The notes under the pieces: model-generated | Databases searched by the model: none | Told to the model about the DNA's origin: nothing | The model's input: only the letters and a program-made list of their open reading frames with translations | Position numbers and translations under genes: made by a program | In this document: one piece after another, positions 26,392 to 37,019 of the stretch | How positions within the stretch are numbered: the first letter of the stretch is position 1 | Layout: each line of letters begins with the position of its first letter | Source: Streptomyces sp. NBC_01445 | GTDB lineage: Bacteria; Actinomycetota; Actinomycetes; Streptomycetales; Streptomycetaceae | Reading direction: 5' to 3' | Assembly (NCBI RefSeq): GCF_035918235.1 | Contig: NZ_CP109485.1 | Span: forward strand, 2,480,001 to 2,544,000 | DNA length: 64,000 nucleotides

Positions 26392-27407
26392 TCAGTCCAC
26401 ACTCCCGGCGAGCATCGCGTCCGTGAAGTGACAGGCGCCGGCCCGCTGTCCCCGCACCGTCAGCAGGGGCTCGGTGTCACGGCACAGATCCTGTGCGCGC
26501 GGGCACCGGGTGTGGAACCGGCAGCCCGGCGGCGGTGCGGACGGCGACGGCGGATCGCCCGCGAGGACGATGCGGGTGCGGCGCGGGGCGTGCGGGTCGC
26601 GGATGCGGTCGAGGGAGGGTTCGGCCGACAGGAGCGCCTCGGTGTAGGGGTGGCCCGGGGCCGCGTAGAGGGCGTCCACCGGGGCCTGTTCGGCGACCTT
26701 GCCCAGGTACATCACGGTGACGTCGTCGCACACGTGGCGTACGACGCCGAGGTCGTGGGAGACGAAGACGAGCGCGAGACCCAATTCGCGACGGAGCTTC
26801 AGGAGCAGGTTGACGACCTGGGCCTGCACCGACAGGTCGAGCGCCGAGACGGGCTCGTCGCACAGCAGCACGTCGGGGCCGAGGGCGAGGCCGCGGGCGA
26901 TGCCGATGCGCTGGCGCTGTCCGCCGGAGAACTGGTGCGGATAGCGGTCCGCGTGACGGGCGTCGAGGCCGACCAGTTCCAGGAGTTCGGCGATCCGGGC
27001 CCGCCTCCCGGCACGAGGGACGACATCAGGATGGACGTCGAAGGCCTCCCCGATGATCTCGCCGACCCTCAGCCGCGGGTTGAGCGAGGCGTACGGGTCC
27101 TGGAAGACGACCTGGACGCGGCGGCGCCACCGCTTGAGGGCGGCGCCGCGCAGCCGCGCGACGTCCTCGCCCTCGAAGAGGAGCCGCCCGTCGGTCGGCC
27201 GCTCCAGCGCGCACAGCAGCCGCAGCAGGGTCGACTTGCCGCAGCCGGACTCGCCGACGATGCCGAGCGCCTGACCGCGCCGCAGCTCCAGGTCGACGCC
27301 GTCGACGGCCCGGACCACGGCCGCGCCCCGGCCGCGCCGCCACGGCAGCGCGGGCCCGCCGCCGTAGTGCTTGACCAGCCCTTCGGCCCTGAGGATCACG
27401 TCGTCGG

Positions 27408-27411
<4 letters not shown>
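26392..27411 (-). CDS. Oligopeptide/dipeptide-type ABC transporter ATPase (DppF-like)
   Basis: A 339-residue ATPase. Walker A is [11 protein letters not shown], the Q-loop [13 protein letters not shown], the signature [13 protein letters not shown], Walker [13 protein letters not shown] and the switch VFVSHD. The C-terminal oligopeptide-transporter extension ([14 protein letters not shown]) carries the Cys residues that bind an Fe-S cluster in some homologs. It starts at an ATG overlapping the stop of the partner ATPase by four bases (ATGA). It is the last gene of the operon SBP-permease-permease-ATPase-ATPase and convergent with the SARP gene. Confidence 0.94.
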
Positions 27412-28424
<1,013 letters not shown>

Positions 28425-28427
28425 CGC

Positions 28428-29330
28428 TCACCTCTTCAGTTTCGGGTCGAGAGCGTCGCGGACCGTGTCGCCCATGATCATGAAGGCCATGACGGTGATG
28501 GTCAGGAGCAGGGCGGGGAAGAGGAAGAGGTGGACGTCGTCGCGGTAGGAGGCGGCGATGGCGATCTGAAGTCCCCAGGAAATGGTGGGGGGTTGGAGCC
28601 CGATGCCGAGGAAGGTGAGCGCGGCCTCGGTGCCGACCGCCGCGCCGACGGTGAGCGTGGTCAGGGCGAGCAGCGGCGCCACCGAGTTGGGCAGGATGTG
28701 CACCCGCAGGATGTGCGGGGCCCCGGCGCCGAGCGCGCGGGAGGCGAGGACGTACTCGCGCGTGCGCACGCTCAGAACGGTGGAGCGCATCAGCCGCATG
28801 CCCGCGGGCCAGCCGAGCAGCACGATCACGAAGGCGATGGTCCACACGGAGCGGGACGAGAAGGCCTGCAGGATGACGATCATCGCGACGAGGCCGGGCA
28901 GGGCGAACAGCACGTCGGCGGTGCGCGAGACGAGGCTGTCGACGAAGCCGGGGAAGTATCCGGCGAGCATGCCGAGGACGCAGGCGACAGCGAAGCCGAC
29001 CACACACACGGAGACGCTGACCAGGACCGAGGGCCGGGCCCCGTAGATCACGTTGGCGTAGTAGTCGCAGCCCTGGATGTCGTAGCCGAACCAGTGCGCG
29101 GCGGACGGGGCGCCCTTGGAGAGCTTCAGGTCGCACACGGTGGGATCGGTGGCGGTGAACAGCCGGGGAAAGGCGGCCATCAGCGTGATGACCAGGATGG
29201 CGAGGGCGCTGAGGACGAAGCGTGGCTTGCGCAGCAGTTCGCGTAGGACGGCGGCGCCGCGCGGGCTGTCCTCGCCGACGGGCTCGAGTTCGGCGGCGGT
29301 CGCGGCGGTCGCCAGGGCGGTGTCAGACAT
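28428..29330 (-). CDS. ABC transporter permease (DppC-like)
   Basis: A 300-residue inner-membrane permease with an N-terminal cytoplasmic stretch, a first membrane helix (FVLSALAILVITLMAAF), then a five-helix BPD_transp_1 core. The coupling loop is EYVLASRALGAGAPHILRVHILPN. A two-Cys periplasmic loop (VCDLKLSKG and DIQGCDYYANVIYGARPS) is typical of DppC. It overlaps the end of the DppB-like gene by eight bases. Confidence 0.94.
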   Translation of the reverse strand: MSDTALATAATAAELEPVGEDSPRGAAVLRELLRKPRFVLSALAILVITLMAAFPRLFTATDPTVCDLKLSKGAPSAAHWFGYDIQGCDYYANVIYGARPSVLVSVSVCVVGFAVACVLGMLAGYFPGFVDSLVSRTADVLFALPGLVAMIVILQAFSSRSVWTIAFVIVLLGWPAGMRLMRSTVLSVRTREYVLASRALGAGAPHILRVHILPNSVAPLLALTTLTVGAAVGTEAALTFLGIGLQPPTISWGLQIAIAASYRDDVHLFLFPALLLTITVMAFMIMGDTVRDALDPKLKR

Positions 29331-30249
29331 GGCGCACCCTCGGGTCCAGGAGGCCGTAGAGCAGGTCGACGACCAGGTTGACGAGCATGTAGCCGAGCAG
29401 CAGCACCGTGGAGAGGGTGACGACCACTCCGCCTTCCTTCATGGCGATGGAGCGGAACATGAACTGGCCGATGCCGTTCAGGTTGTAGATGCCCTCGGTG
29501 ATGATCGCGCCGCCGAGAATGCCGGCCAGGTCGAGCCCGATGTACGTGATCACGGGCAGCATGGCGTTGCGCAGCACGTGCCCCCACAGGATGCGGTTCG
29601 GGGCGAGCCCCTTGGCGCGTGCGGTGCGGACGAAGTCGGCGCTCGCGACTTCGGCGATGCTGGTGCGGGTGACGCGGGCGAGTCCGGCGAAGCCGAGGAC
29701 GCCGAGCACGGTGGCGGGCAGCAGATAGCTGCCGGGCCAGCCGTCGGTGGCGCCGGAGACCGGGAACCAGCTGAGTTCGACCGCGAAGAAGGACTGCGCG
29801 AAGAACATGGCGACCAGACCGGGCACGGCGAGCACCCCGAGCGTGGCGCCGAGCAGCGCCCGGTCCACCAGGCCGTCGCGCCGCCATCCCGCGTACACAC
29901 CGCTGACGAGCCCGAGGACGAGCTGGATGGCGAGGGCGGTGAGTCCGAGCTGGAGGGTCACCGGCCAGCGCAGCGCGAGTTGTTCGCCGATGTCCTGCCC
30001 GTCGAAGGTCTGCCCGAGGTCGCCCTTGAGCAGGTTGCCCATGAAGTGCAGGTACTGGACGAACAGGGGATCGTTCAGGTGGTAGTAGGCGCGTTTGGCC
30101 GCGATGACGGATTCGGCCAGGGGTTTCTGTCCTGACAGGGCCCTGATCGGGTCGCCGGGGAGGGCAAAGACCATCGCGTAGACGAGGAACGTCACGATGA
30201 CCGCGATCGGGATCATGATCAGGAGGCGGCGGAGCGCGAAACGCAACAC
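29323..30249 (-). CDS. ABC transporter permease (DppB-like)
   Basis: A 308-residue permease. MLRFALRRLLIMIPIAVIVTFLVYAMVFALPGDP is the classic DppB opening; the coupling loop is DFVRTARAKGLAPNRILWGHVLRNAMLPV. Six membrane helices can be counted. It follows the binding-protein gene by 56 bp and overlaps the next permease gene, so it forms the transmembrane pore together with DppC. Confidence 0.94.
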   Translation of the reverse strand: MLRFALRRLLIMIPIAVIVTFLVYAMVFALPGDPIRALSGQKPLAESVIAAKRAYYHLNDPLFVQYLHFMGNLLKGDLGQTFDGQDIGEQLALRWPVTLQLGLTALAIQLVLGLVSGVYAGWRRDGLVDRALLGATLGVLAVPGLVAMFFAQSFFAVELSWFPVSGATDGWPGSYLLPATVLGVLGFAGLARVTRTSIAEVASADFVRTARAKGLAPNRILWGHVLRNAMLPVITYIGLDLAGILGGAIITEGIYNLNGIGQFMFRSIAMKEGGVVVTLSTVLLLGYMLVNLVVDLLYGLLDPRVRHV

Positions 30250-30305
30250 CGTGTCCTCCTTTGGGAGTTACGGAGAGGAGTTACGGGATTGGGGGGCGGG
30301 CGGGG

Positions 30306-31904
30306 TCAGTCGGCGAAGGTCGACCGGACGGGATCCACGTTCGCGAAAGGGGCGTTGAGGGGTTCGACGCCCTCGGCATGCAGATAGACGTCCCGTGAGT
30401 GCGACAGCGGGAGCACCGGCATCTGCTCGGCGATGCGGTCCTCGATCGCCTGGTAGTCGCGCGTCGCCTGGGCCTGGTCGACCTGGGCGTTGGCCTCGCC
30501 GAGCATCCGGTCGACCTTCGCGTCGCGGTAGCGGCCGGTATTGACGTCGCCGTAGGACGCGAACATCGGGGTGAGGTAGTCCTCGAGCGCCGGGTAGTCG
30601 TGCCCCCAGCCCATGATGCGGATGCCGTCGAGCTTGCCCGCGTTGGCGAGCGGACCGATCTCGGCGCCTGGCTTGCCGACATACTGGATCTTCAGCCCCA
30701 GTTTCTGCCGCCACATGTTGCCCAGCGCCTCGGCGTACACCTGCTCGCCGGGGTTGTCGCTGGCGAAGAAGAGCCGCAGCTTGCCCGGGAACCCGCCGGC
30801 TTCCCGCAGCAGCTTCTTGGCCCGGGCCACGTCAAGCCTGCAGTCACTGCAGGTGTTCTCGCGGTGGCCGTCGACGCTGGGCGCAGTGAACGAGGTGGCG
30901 GGGAAGTTGCCGGGCTTGAGCTTGGCCAGGGAGTCGCGGTCCAGGGCGAGCGAGAGCGCCCGGCGGACGCGGGTGTCGGTGTACGGCTTCAGCGTCACCG
31001 GAAGGTTGAGGTAGTTGATGCCGGCGGCGGCCTTGGCCTGGCTCCACTTGCCGGGTGCGTCCGTCTTGTACGAGTCGATCTTCGACGACGGTACGGCGAC
31101 GTAGTCGACGTTGCCGGCCAGGAACTCGTTGTACGCGGTCTCCGGGTTGGAGAAGAACCGGAACGTGATGTGGTCGGCCTGCGGGGCGTCCTTGCCGGCG
31201 TAGCCCTTGTTGCGCATGAGGCGCACCGGCTGCCCCGCCGTCCATCCGCCGTCCAGCTGGTAGGCGCCGTAGCCGATCGGCTTGTGCTTGAACTGGTCCG
31301 GGTCCTTCAGCGTCTCGGCGGACAGCGCGGCGACGCCGAGGTAGCTGAGCGTCGTCGGATACGGCGAGAACGCCCCCTTCAGGGTGACGGTGAAGGTGAG
31401 ATCGTCGACCACCTTCAGCCCGGACAGCGTGGTCGCCTTCGGCTTGCCCTTGGCCGGGTTCAGGTCCTCGTAGCCCTCGACCCGCTGAAAGGCGCCGTTG
31501 TTCGCGAAGGCGTGCGGGGCGTACGCGGTGTAGTTCCACGTGTCCACGAACGACTTGGCGGTGAGCTTCTCACCGTTGGTGAACTTCCAGCCGGGCTTGA
31601 TCTTGATCGTCCACGTCTTCGCGTCCTTCGACGTGACCGAATCGGCGACGACATTCACCAGCTTGCCGGTCTTCGCGTCCACCCGGGTCAGCGGCGCCCA
31701 CAGCGCGGACTCGATCTGGATGCCCGTGGTGCCGTTGTCGTTCGACGGGTTCAGATAGGGCACCTCGGCCGCGGTGGCGATCGCCATGGAGTGGCCGTCG
31801 TCCTTTCCCGCGCCGTCCCCGCTCCCGGCGCCACTGCATCCGGCGAGCAGCACCGCCAGCGCGGTGCCGGTCGCCGCTTTGACGATTCTTCGTGTCCGGG
31901 CCAT
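30306..31904 (-). CDS. Solute-binding lipoprotein of the Opp/Dpp-type transporter (paralog 1)
   Basis: A 532-residue family 5 extracellular solute-binding protein. The lipobox is LLAGCSG after MARTRRIVKAATGTALAV. Family blocks include DSVTSKDAKTWTIKIKPGWKFTNGE, VRRALSLALDRD and GWGHDYPALEDYLTPMF. The start follows GGGAG at good spacing. It heads the transporter operon and diverges from a paralog of exactly the same length, with long stretches identical at DNA level. Family 5 proteins bind peptides, but also oligosaccharides, nickel or opines. The alpha-mannosidase in the divergent operon hints at a glycan or glycopeptide, which is an inference. Confidence 0.93.
   Translation of the reverse strand: MARTRRIVKAATGTALAVLLAGCSGAGSGDGAGKDDGHSMAIATAAEVPYLNPSNDNGTTGIQIESALWAPLTRVDAKTGKLVNVVADSVTSKDAKTWTIKIKPGWKFTNGEKLTAKSFVDTWNYTAYAPHAFANNGAFQRVEGYEDLNPAKGKPKATTLSGLKVVDDLTFTVTLKGAFSPYPTTLSYLGVAALSAETLKDPDQFKHKPIGYGAYQLDGGWTAGQPVRLMRNKGYAGKDAPQADHITFRFFSNPETAYNEFLAGNVDYVAVPSSKIDSYKTDAPGKWSQAKAAAGINYLNLPVTLKPYTDTRVRRALSLALDRDSLAKLKPGNFPATSFTAPSVDGHRENTCSDCRLDVARAKKLLREAGGFPGKLRLFFASDNPGEQVYAEALGNMWRQKLGLKIQYVGKPGAEIGPLANAGKLDGIRIMGWGHDYPALEDYLTPMFASYGDVNTGRYRDAKVDRMLGEANAQVDQAQATRDYQAIEDRIAEQMPVLPLSHSRDVYLHAEGVEPLNAPFANVDPVRSTFAD
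31520..31652. repeat. 133-bp perfect inverted repeat, left arm (inside paralog 1)
   Basis: Reverse complement of 32448-32580, identical over 133 bp including silent codon positions. It encodes the same segment of both binding proteins (VVADSVTSKDAKTW to DTWNYTAY). Outside it the arms keep high but imperfect identity through much of both genes. Confidence 0.9.
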
Positions 31905-32195
31905 GAGTTCTCCCGCAGTCCTGGCCGGACCGGTCGCGGCGGGCACCGCCGTGACCAGCCCGGACGCGCCGGTCGGTTGGGCCGCGACAGTAGGAACGGC
32001 CCAGGTGGGCGTCAAGGCGGATGCCCTTCGGCGTCCATCCGACGTCCATTCCGCATCCCTCGCACCCGCTGAATGGGCGCTGAATGGACGTTCAGCAGGG
32101 GGAACTTGCACGCAGGAACGCCGCGTTCCTAGCGTCACCGCCCGACAGTCAGGCGCGCCGGGTCCCCGATTCCGGCCGGACGCACGGGAGTCCAC
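31905..32195. promoter_or_regulatory. Divergent promoter region with two dyads
   Basis: The 291-bp gap between the two binding-protein genes. At 32079-32096 GCTGAA and TTCAGC flank six bases, with an extra half-site GCTGAATGG at 32068. At 32114-32130 AGGAACG and CGTTCCT flank CCG, a perfect 7-bp dyad 66 bp before the paralog 2 start. Both are plausible operators for a regulator of the two operons; no regulator gene is adjacent. Confidence 0.5.
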
Positions 32196-33794
32196 ATGGT
32201 GCGAACACGAAGAGCCGCCGCGGTGGCGGCGATTGCCGCGCTCGCCCTCGCGGCGACCGGATGCAGCGGCGGCGGCTCGGACGGCAAGGGCTCCGGTGCC
32301 GCCGGCCGTACGGTGACGGTGGCGACCGGCGCGGAGATCGCGGCGATCAACCCGGAGAAGGACAACAGCTCCGCCAACATCCAGCTGGCCTTCGCCATGT
32401 GGGCGCCGCTGACCCGGGTGGACCCGAAGAGCGGCAAGCTGGTGAACGTCGTCGCCGATTCGGTCACGTCGAAGGACGCGAAGACGTGGACGATCAAGAT
32501 CAAGCCCGGCTGGAAGTTCACCAACGGTGAGAAGCTCACCGCCAAGTCGTTCGTGGACACGTGGAACTACACCGCGTACGGACCGCACGGGTACCTCAGC
32601 AACGGCTTCTTCCAGCGGGTTCAGGGCTACGAGGACCTCAACCCGGCCAAGGGCAAGCCGAAGGCCACCACGCTGTCCGGGCTGAAGGTGGTCGACGACC
32701 TCACCTTCACCGTGACCCTCAAGGCGCCCTTCTCGCCGTACCCGTCGACGCTCAGCTACTACGGACTCGCCGCCCTGTCCGCGGAGACGCTGAAGGACCC
32801 GGACGCGTACAGCCACAAGCCGATCGGCTACGGCCCCTACAAGCTGGACGGCGGATGGAAGGCCGGACAGCCCGTGCGCCTCACGCGCAACAAGGGTTAT
32901 GCCGGCAAGGACGCCCCGCAGGCCGACCGGCTCGTCTACCGCTTCTTCTCCAACCCGGAGACCGCCTACAACGAGTTCCTGGCCGGCAACCTCGACTACG
33001 CGACGCTGCCGTCCTCGAAGATCGACGCGTACAAGACGGACGCTCCCGGCAAGTGGAGCCAGGGCAAGTCCGCACCGAACCTCAGCTACCTCGAACTCCC
33101 CGTCAACACACCGGGGTTCAAGGATCCGAAGGTGCGGCGCGCGCTCTCGCTCGCCCTGGACCGCAAGGCCCTCGTCAAGCTGAAGCCGGGCGCGTTCCCC
33201 GCCACGTCCTTCACCGCCTCGACCCTCGACGGGCACCGCGAGAACACCTGCACCGCCTGCACGCTGGACGTGGCCGGGGCGAAGAAGCTGCTGCGCGAGG
33301 CCGGCGGTTTCTCCGGGCGCCTCAAGATGTACTACGCGAGTGACAACCCGGGAGACCAGGTCTTCGCCGAGGCGCTCGGCAACATGTGGCGGCAGAACCT
33401 CGGCCTGAAGATCCAGTACGTGGGCAAGCCCGGCAGCGACCTGAGCGCGATGGCGTCCAAGGGCGCGCTGGACGGCGTGCGGTCCTCGGGCTGGGGGCAC
33501 GACTATCCGTCGCTCGAGGACTACCTCACGCCGATCTTCGCCTCGTACGGCGATTTCAACTCCAACGGCTACCGCAACCCCGAGGTCGACAGCCGTCTGG
33601 AGCAAGCGAACAAGATCGCCGACCCCGCGAAGGCCACGCGCGCCTACCAGGGCATCGAGGACCTGATCGCCCGGGACATGCCGGTCGTGCCGCTGTTCCA
33701 CACGCGCACGATCTATCTGCACGCGACCGACGTCCACCCGCTGGACTCCCGGTACGCGGACATCAATCCCGTGCGCTCGACGATCGACCGCTGA
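32196..33794 (+). CDS. Solute-binding lipoprotein of the Opp/Dpp type (paralog 2)
   Basis: A 532-residue lipoprotein, same length as the divergent paralog. The lipobox is AATGCSGG. Large blocks match the paralog residue for residue (for example SKDAKTWTIKIKPGWKFTNG, NPAKGKPKATTLSGLKVVDD, FFSNPETAYNEFLAGN), while the ligand-cavity regions differ (GYLSNGFFQR against HAFANNGAFQR). It is followed 47 bp downstream by the alpha-mannosidase gene. No membrane or ATPase genes accompany it, so it probably delivers its ligand to the DppBCDF-like complex of the divergent operon. Confidence 0.93.
   Translation: MVRTRRAAAVAAIAALALAATGCSGGGSDGKGSGAAGRTVTVATGAEIAAINPEKDNSSANIQLAFAMWAPLTRVDPKSGKLVNVVADSVTSKDAKTWTIKIKPGWKFTNGEKLTAKSFVDTWNYTAYGPHGYLSNGFFQRVQGYEDLNPAKGKPKATTLSGLKVVDDLTFTVTLKAPFSPYPSTLSYYGLAALSAETLKDPDAYSHKPIGYGPYKLDGGWKAGQPVRLTRNKGYAGKDAPQADRLVYRFFSNPETAYNEFLAGNLDYATLPSSKIDAYKTDAPGKWSQGKSAPNLSYLELPVNTPGFKDPKVRRALSLALDRKALVKLKPGAFPATSFTASTLDGHRENTCTACTLDVAGAKKLLREAGGFSGRLKMYYASDNPGDQVFAEALGNMWRQNLGLKIQYVGKPGSDLSAMASKGALDGVRSSGWGHDYPSLEDYLTPIFASYGDFNSNGYRNPEVDSRLEQANKIADPAKATRAYQGIEDLIARDMPVVPLFHTRTIYLHATDVHPLDSRYADINPVRSTIDR
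32448..32580. repeat. 133-bp perfect inverted repeat, right arm (inside paralog 2)
   Basis: Partner of 31520-31652. The first mismatches are one base before it (AAC against AAT) and directly after GCGTACG. Identity at silent sites indicates a recent duplication or gene conversion. Confidence 0.9.
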
Positions 33795-33841
33795 ACCGGG
33801 CCGCCCGCCCCGCCTTCCGTACTCCAGGAGACTCAACGCCC

Positions 33842-36800
33842 ATGCATGACGACCGTTCGCTCATCGAAGACCGGCTGCGACGTGTGCTCGAGGAGCGCAT
33901 CAGGCCCGCCGTGTACCCGGAGACCGTGCCGCTGGACGTGCGGGTGTGGCACGCGCCGGACGAGCCCGTGCCGGTCGCGGAGGGGCTCGCGGCGCCCGCG
34001 CTGTCCATCGGGGAGGGCGCCCGGTGGGGGCGGCCGTGGGGCACCAGCTGGTTCACGGTGACCGGCACGGTTCCCCAGCAGTGGGCGGGGCGGACCGTCG
34101 AGGCGCTGATCGACCTCGGCTTCGACGGGCACGGCGGTCCCGGCTTCCAGTGCGAGGGCCTGGTCTACGAGCCGGACGGGACACCGGTGAAGGGCCTGCA
34201 CCCACGCAATCACTGGGTGCGCGTCGGGGCTCCGGCAGCGGGCGGGGAGCAGGTGGAGCTGCGCGTGGAGGCGGCGTCGAACCCCGGGTTCTTCAACTCC
34301 CGTGCGTTCAAGCCCACATGGCTCGGTGACACGGACACCGCGGGTCACGATCCGCTCTACACGCTGGGCCGTGTCGAGCTGGCCGTCTTCGACGAGACGG
34401 TGTGGGAGCTGCTGCACGACCTGGAGGTGCTGGGCCAGCTGATGGCCGAGCTGCCGCTGGACCGCGCCCGCCGCTGGGAGATCCTGCACGCGGTGGGGGC
34501 GGCCCTGGACGTGGTGGACCTCGGCGAGGTGAACGGCACCGCGCAGGCGGCCCGCGACGTGCTGGCACCGGTCCTCGACACCCCCGCGGGACCGTCGGCG
34601 CACCGGATCAGCGCGGTCGGGCACGCGCACATCGACTCGGCGTGGCTGTGGCCGCTGCGCGAGACGGTGCGCAAGGTGGCGCGGACCGCGTCGAACATGA
34701 CGCAACTCCTCGACTCCGAACCGGACTTCGTCTTCACCATGTCGCAGGCGCAGCAACTGGCCTGGATCAAGGAGCACCGGCCCGAGGTGTACGCGAAGGT
34801 CAAGAAGGCCGTGGCCGAGGGGCGGTTCGTGCCGACGGGCGGCATGTGGGTGGAGTCGGACACGAACATGCCGGGCTCGGAGGCGATGGCCCGTCAGTTC
34901 GTACACGGCAAGCGGTTCTTCCTCGACGAGTTCGGCATCGAGAACGAGGAGGTGTGGCTGCCGGACACCTTCGGTTTCGCGGCCGGGCTGCCGCAGATCA
35001 TCCGCGAGGCCGGCTCCAAGTGGCTGCTGACGCAGAAGATCTCCTGGTCGCAGACGAACACCTTCCCGCATCACACGTTCAACTGGGAGGGCATCGACGG
35101 CTCCCGGGTCCTCACCCACTTCCCGCCCGTGGACACGTACAACTGCGCCATGGAGGGACGTGAACTCGCGCACGCGGAACGGAACTTCAAGGACAAGGGG
35201 CGGGCGAGCCGTTCGCTCGCACCGACCGGTTTCGGTGACGGCGGGGGCGGAACGACGCGCGAGATGGTGGCGCGGGCCAGGCGGCTGCGGTCGCTCGACG
35301 GCTCCCCCACCGTGGAGTGGGAGGCCCCGGCGGCGTTCTTCGAGAAGGCCGAGGCCGAGTACACCGATCCCGCGGTGTGGGTCGGCGAGTTGTATCTGGA
35401 GCTGCACCGGGCGACGCTGACGAGCCAGGCGCAGACCAAGCAGGGCAACCGGCGCTGCGAGCACCTCCTCCAGGAAGCGGAGCTGTGGGCGGCGACGGCA
35501 GCCGTCCAGTGCGAATTCCCCTACCCTTACGAGGAGTTGGACCGACTCTGGAAGACGGTGCTGCTGCACCAGTTCCACGACATCCTGCCGGGCTCGTCGA
35601 TCGCCTGGGTGCACCGCGAGGCCCGCGCGACGTACGCACGGGTCACGGCCGAACTCGAGGCGATCGTCGACGCCGCGCAGCGCGCCCTGGCCGGCCACGG
35701 CACGGGTGTCCTGCGCTTCAACTCAGCGCCGCACGGGCGTAGTTCGGTACCCGCGCTCGGCGCTGCGGGCCCCCAGCCTGCAGACCTCGCGGCGACGACG
35801 GTCCGTGAGCGCGACGGCGGCGGCTTCGTCCTCGACAACACGATCCTGCGGGCCGAGATCGACGGCCGCGGCCTGGTCGTCTCGCTGGTGCACCTGGCGA
35901 GCGGCCGCGAGACGCTGGCCCCGGGCCGTGCGGCGGGCCTGCTCCAGCTCCACCCGGATCTGCCGAACAAGTGGGACGCGTGGGACGTCGACAAGTTCTA
36001 CCGCAACACCGGCACCGACCTGACGGACGTGGACGCGCTGACCGCGACCGCCGACGGGGTGCGGGTCACCCGCTCCTTCGGCAAGTCCGTCGCCGCGCAG
36101 ACCTTCACCCTCTCCCCCGGCTCCGGGCGCCTCGACGTCGCGACGGAGGTGGAGTGGCACGAGACCGAGAAGTTCCTGAAGCTGGCGTTCCCGCTCGACG
36201 TGCACGCGGAACGGTACGCGTCGGAGACCCAGTTCGGGCATGTGTACCGGCCCACGCACACCAACACGAGCTGGGAGGCGGCTCGCTTCGAGGCCTGCAA
36301 CCACCGGTTCGTGCACCTCGCGGAGCCCGGCTGGGGTGTCACCCTGGTGACCGCTTCGACGTACGGCCACGACGTGACCCGTACGGTGCGTGAGGACCGA
36401 GGGACGACCACGACCGTGCGCGCCTCGCTGCTGCGGGCACCGCGCTTCCCCGACCCGGAGACGGACCAGGGAACCCATCGCTTCCGGCACGCCCTGGTAC
36501 CGGGCGCGGCCCTCGGGGACGCGGTCCGCGAGGGCGCGGCGCTGTCGCTGCCGGAGCGGGAGGTGACGGGCACGGCCCGCGCCGAGGTCGCGCCGCTGGT
36601 ACACGTCGACCACGAGTCCGTCGTACTCAGCGCGGTCAAGCTGGCCGACGACGGCTCGGGCGATGTCGTCGTCCGCTTCTACGAGACGCGGGGCGGCCGG
36701 GCGACCGTGCGCCTCACTCCCGGGTTCGACGCGGCCCGTGCGGTCCGCTGCGATCTGCTGGAGCGTCCGGTGGCCCCGGCGGAGCCGGACGTCGCGGATC

Positions 36801-36871
36801 TGTCGTTCGCGCTCCGCCCCTTCCAGCTGGTCACGCTGCGGCTGGCACGGGCGGCCCTCACGGAGTCCTGA
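33842..36871 (+). CDS. Alpha-mannosidase, glycoside hydrolase family 38
   Basis: A 1009-residue cytoplasmic GH38 enzyme that removes alpha-linked mannose from oligosaccharides. No signal peptide is visible. The zinc site starts with GHAHIDSAWLWP (H263 and D265), the nucleophile is D375 in LPDTFGFAAGLPQI, and HQFHDILPGSS marks the end of the catalytic and helical part. The C-terminal beta-sandwich domains reach from about 650 to the end (FALRPFQLVTLRLAR). ATG at 33842 is preceded by AGGAG; the frame stays open upstream through the binding-protein gene but without homology. As the second gene after a solute-binding protein, it probably digests the imported mannosylated substrate. A strong hairpin terminates the operon. 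Confidence 0.95.
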   Translation: MHDDRSLIEDRLRRVLEERIRPAVYPETVPLDVRVWHAPDEPVPVAEGLAAPALSIGEGARWGRPWGTSWFTVTGTVPQQWAGRTVEALIDLGFDGHGGPGFQCEGLVYEPDGTPVKGLHPRNHWVRVGAPAAGGEQVELRVEAASNPGFFNSRAFKPTWLGDTDTAGHDPLYTLGRVELAVFDETVWELLHDLEVLGQLMAELPLDRARRWEILHAVGAALDVVDLGEVNGTAQAARDVLAPVLDTPAGPSAHRISAVGHAHIDSAWLWPLRETVRKVARTASNMTQLLDSEPDFVFTMSQAQQLAWIKEHRPEVYAKVKKAVAEGRFVPTGGMWVESDTNMPGSEAMARQFVHGKRFFLDEFGIENEEVWLPDTFGFAAGLPQIIREAGSKWLLTQKISWSQTNTFPHHTFNWEGIDGSRVLTHFPPVDTYNCAMEGRELAHAERNFKDKGRASRSLAPTGFGDGGGGTTREMVARARRLRSLDGSPTVEWEAPAAFFEKAEAEYTDPAVWVGELYLELHRATLTSQAQTKQGNRRCEHLLQEAELWAATAAVQCEFPYPYEELDRLWKTVLLHQFHDILPGSSIAWVHREARATYARVTAELEAIVDAAQRALAGHGTGVLRFNSAPHGRSSVPALGAAGPQPADLAATTVRERDGGGFVLDNTILRAEIDGRGLVVSLVHLASGRETLAPGRAAGLLQLHPDLPNKWDAWDVDKFYRNTGTDLTDVDALTATADGVRVTRSFGKSVAAQTFTLSPGSGRLDVATEVEWHETEKFLKLAFPLDVHAERYASETQFGHVYRPTHTNTSWEAARFEACNHRFVHLAEPGWGVTLVTASTYGHDVTRTVREDRGTTTTVRASLLRAPRFPDPETDQGTHRFRHALVPGAALGDAVREGAALSLPEREVTGTARAEVAPLVHVDHESVVLSAVKLADDGSGDVVVRFYETRGGRATVRLTPGFDAARAVRCDLLERPVAPAEPDVADLSFALRPFQLVTLRLARAALTES

Positions 36872-36873
36872 GC

Positions 36874-36899
36874 GTGCGGGGCGCCGTGGCGCCCCGCAC
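36874..36899 (+). terminator. Strong hairpin terminator after the mannosidase gene
   Basis: GTGCGGGGCGC and GCGCCCCGCAC form a perfect 11-bp stem with a 4-base loop, two bases after the mannosidase stop. It is the clearest terminator of the window although it lacks a U-run. Confidence 0.85.
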
Positions 36900-37019
36900 C
36901 TGGTCGTCAGCGTGAACCGGCGAACCGCTCAGGTGGCTATCGTGTGCCGTTCGGAAACTCATCGCTACTGCTCGGAGGCGGTCTGGCGTGGCGCCACTGT
37001 CTGCTGGAACCCTGTCCGA

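Noticed and set aside
30306..33836. A 1176-codon minus-strand frame through both binding-protein genes
   Set aside because: The start at 31904 has a lipoprotein signal and a ribosome binding site; the upstream half is the antisense shadow of paralog 2.
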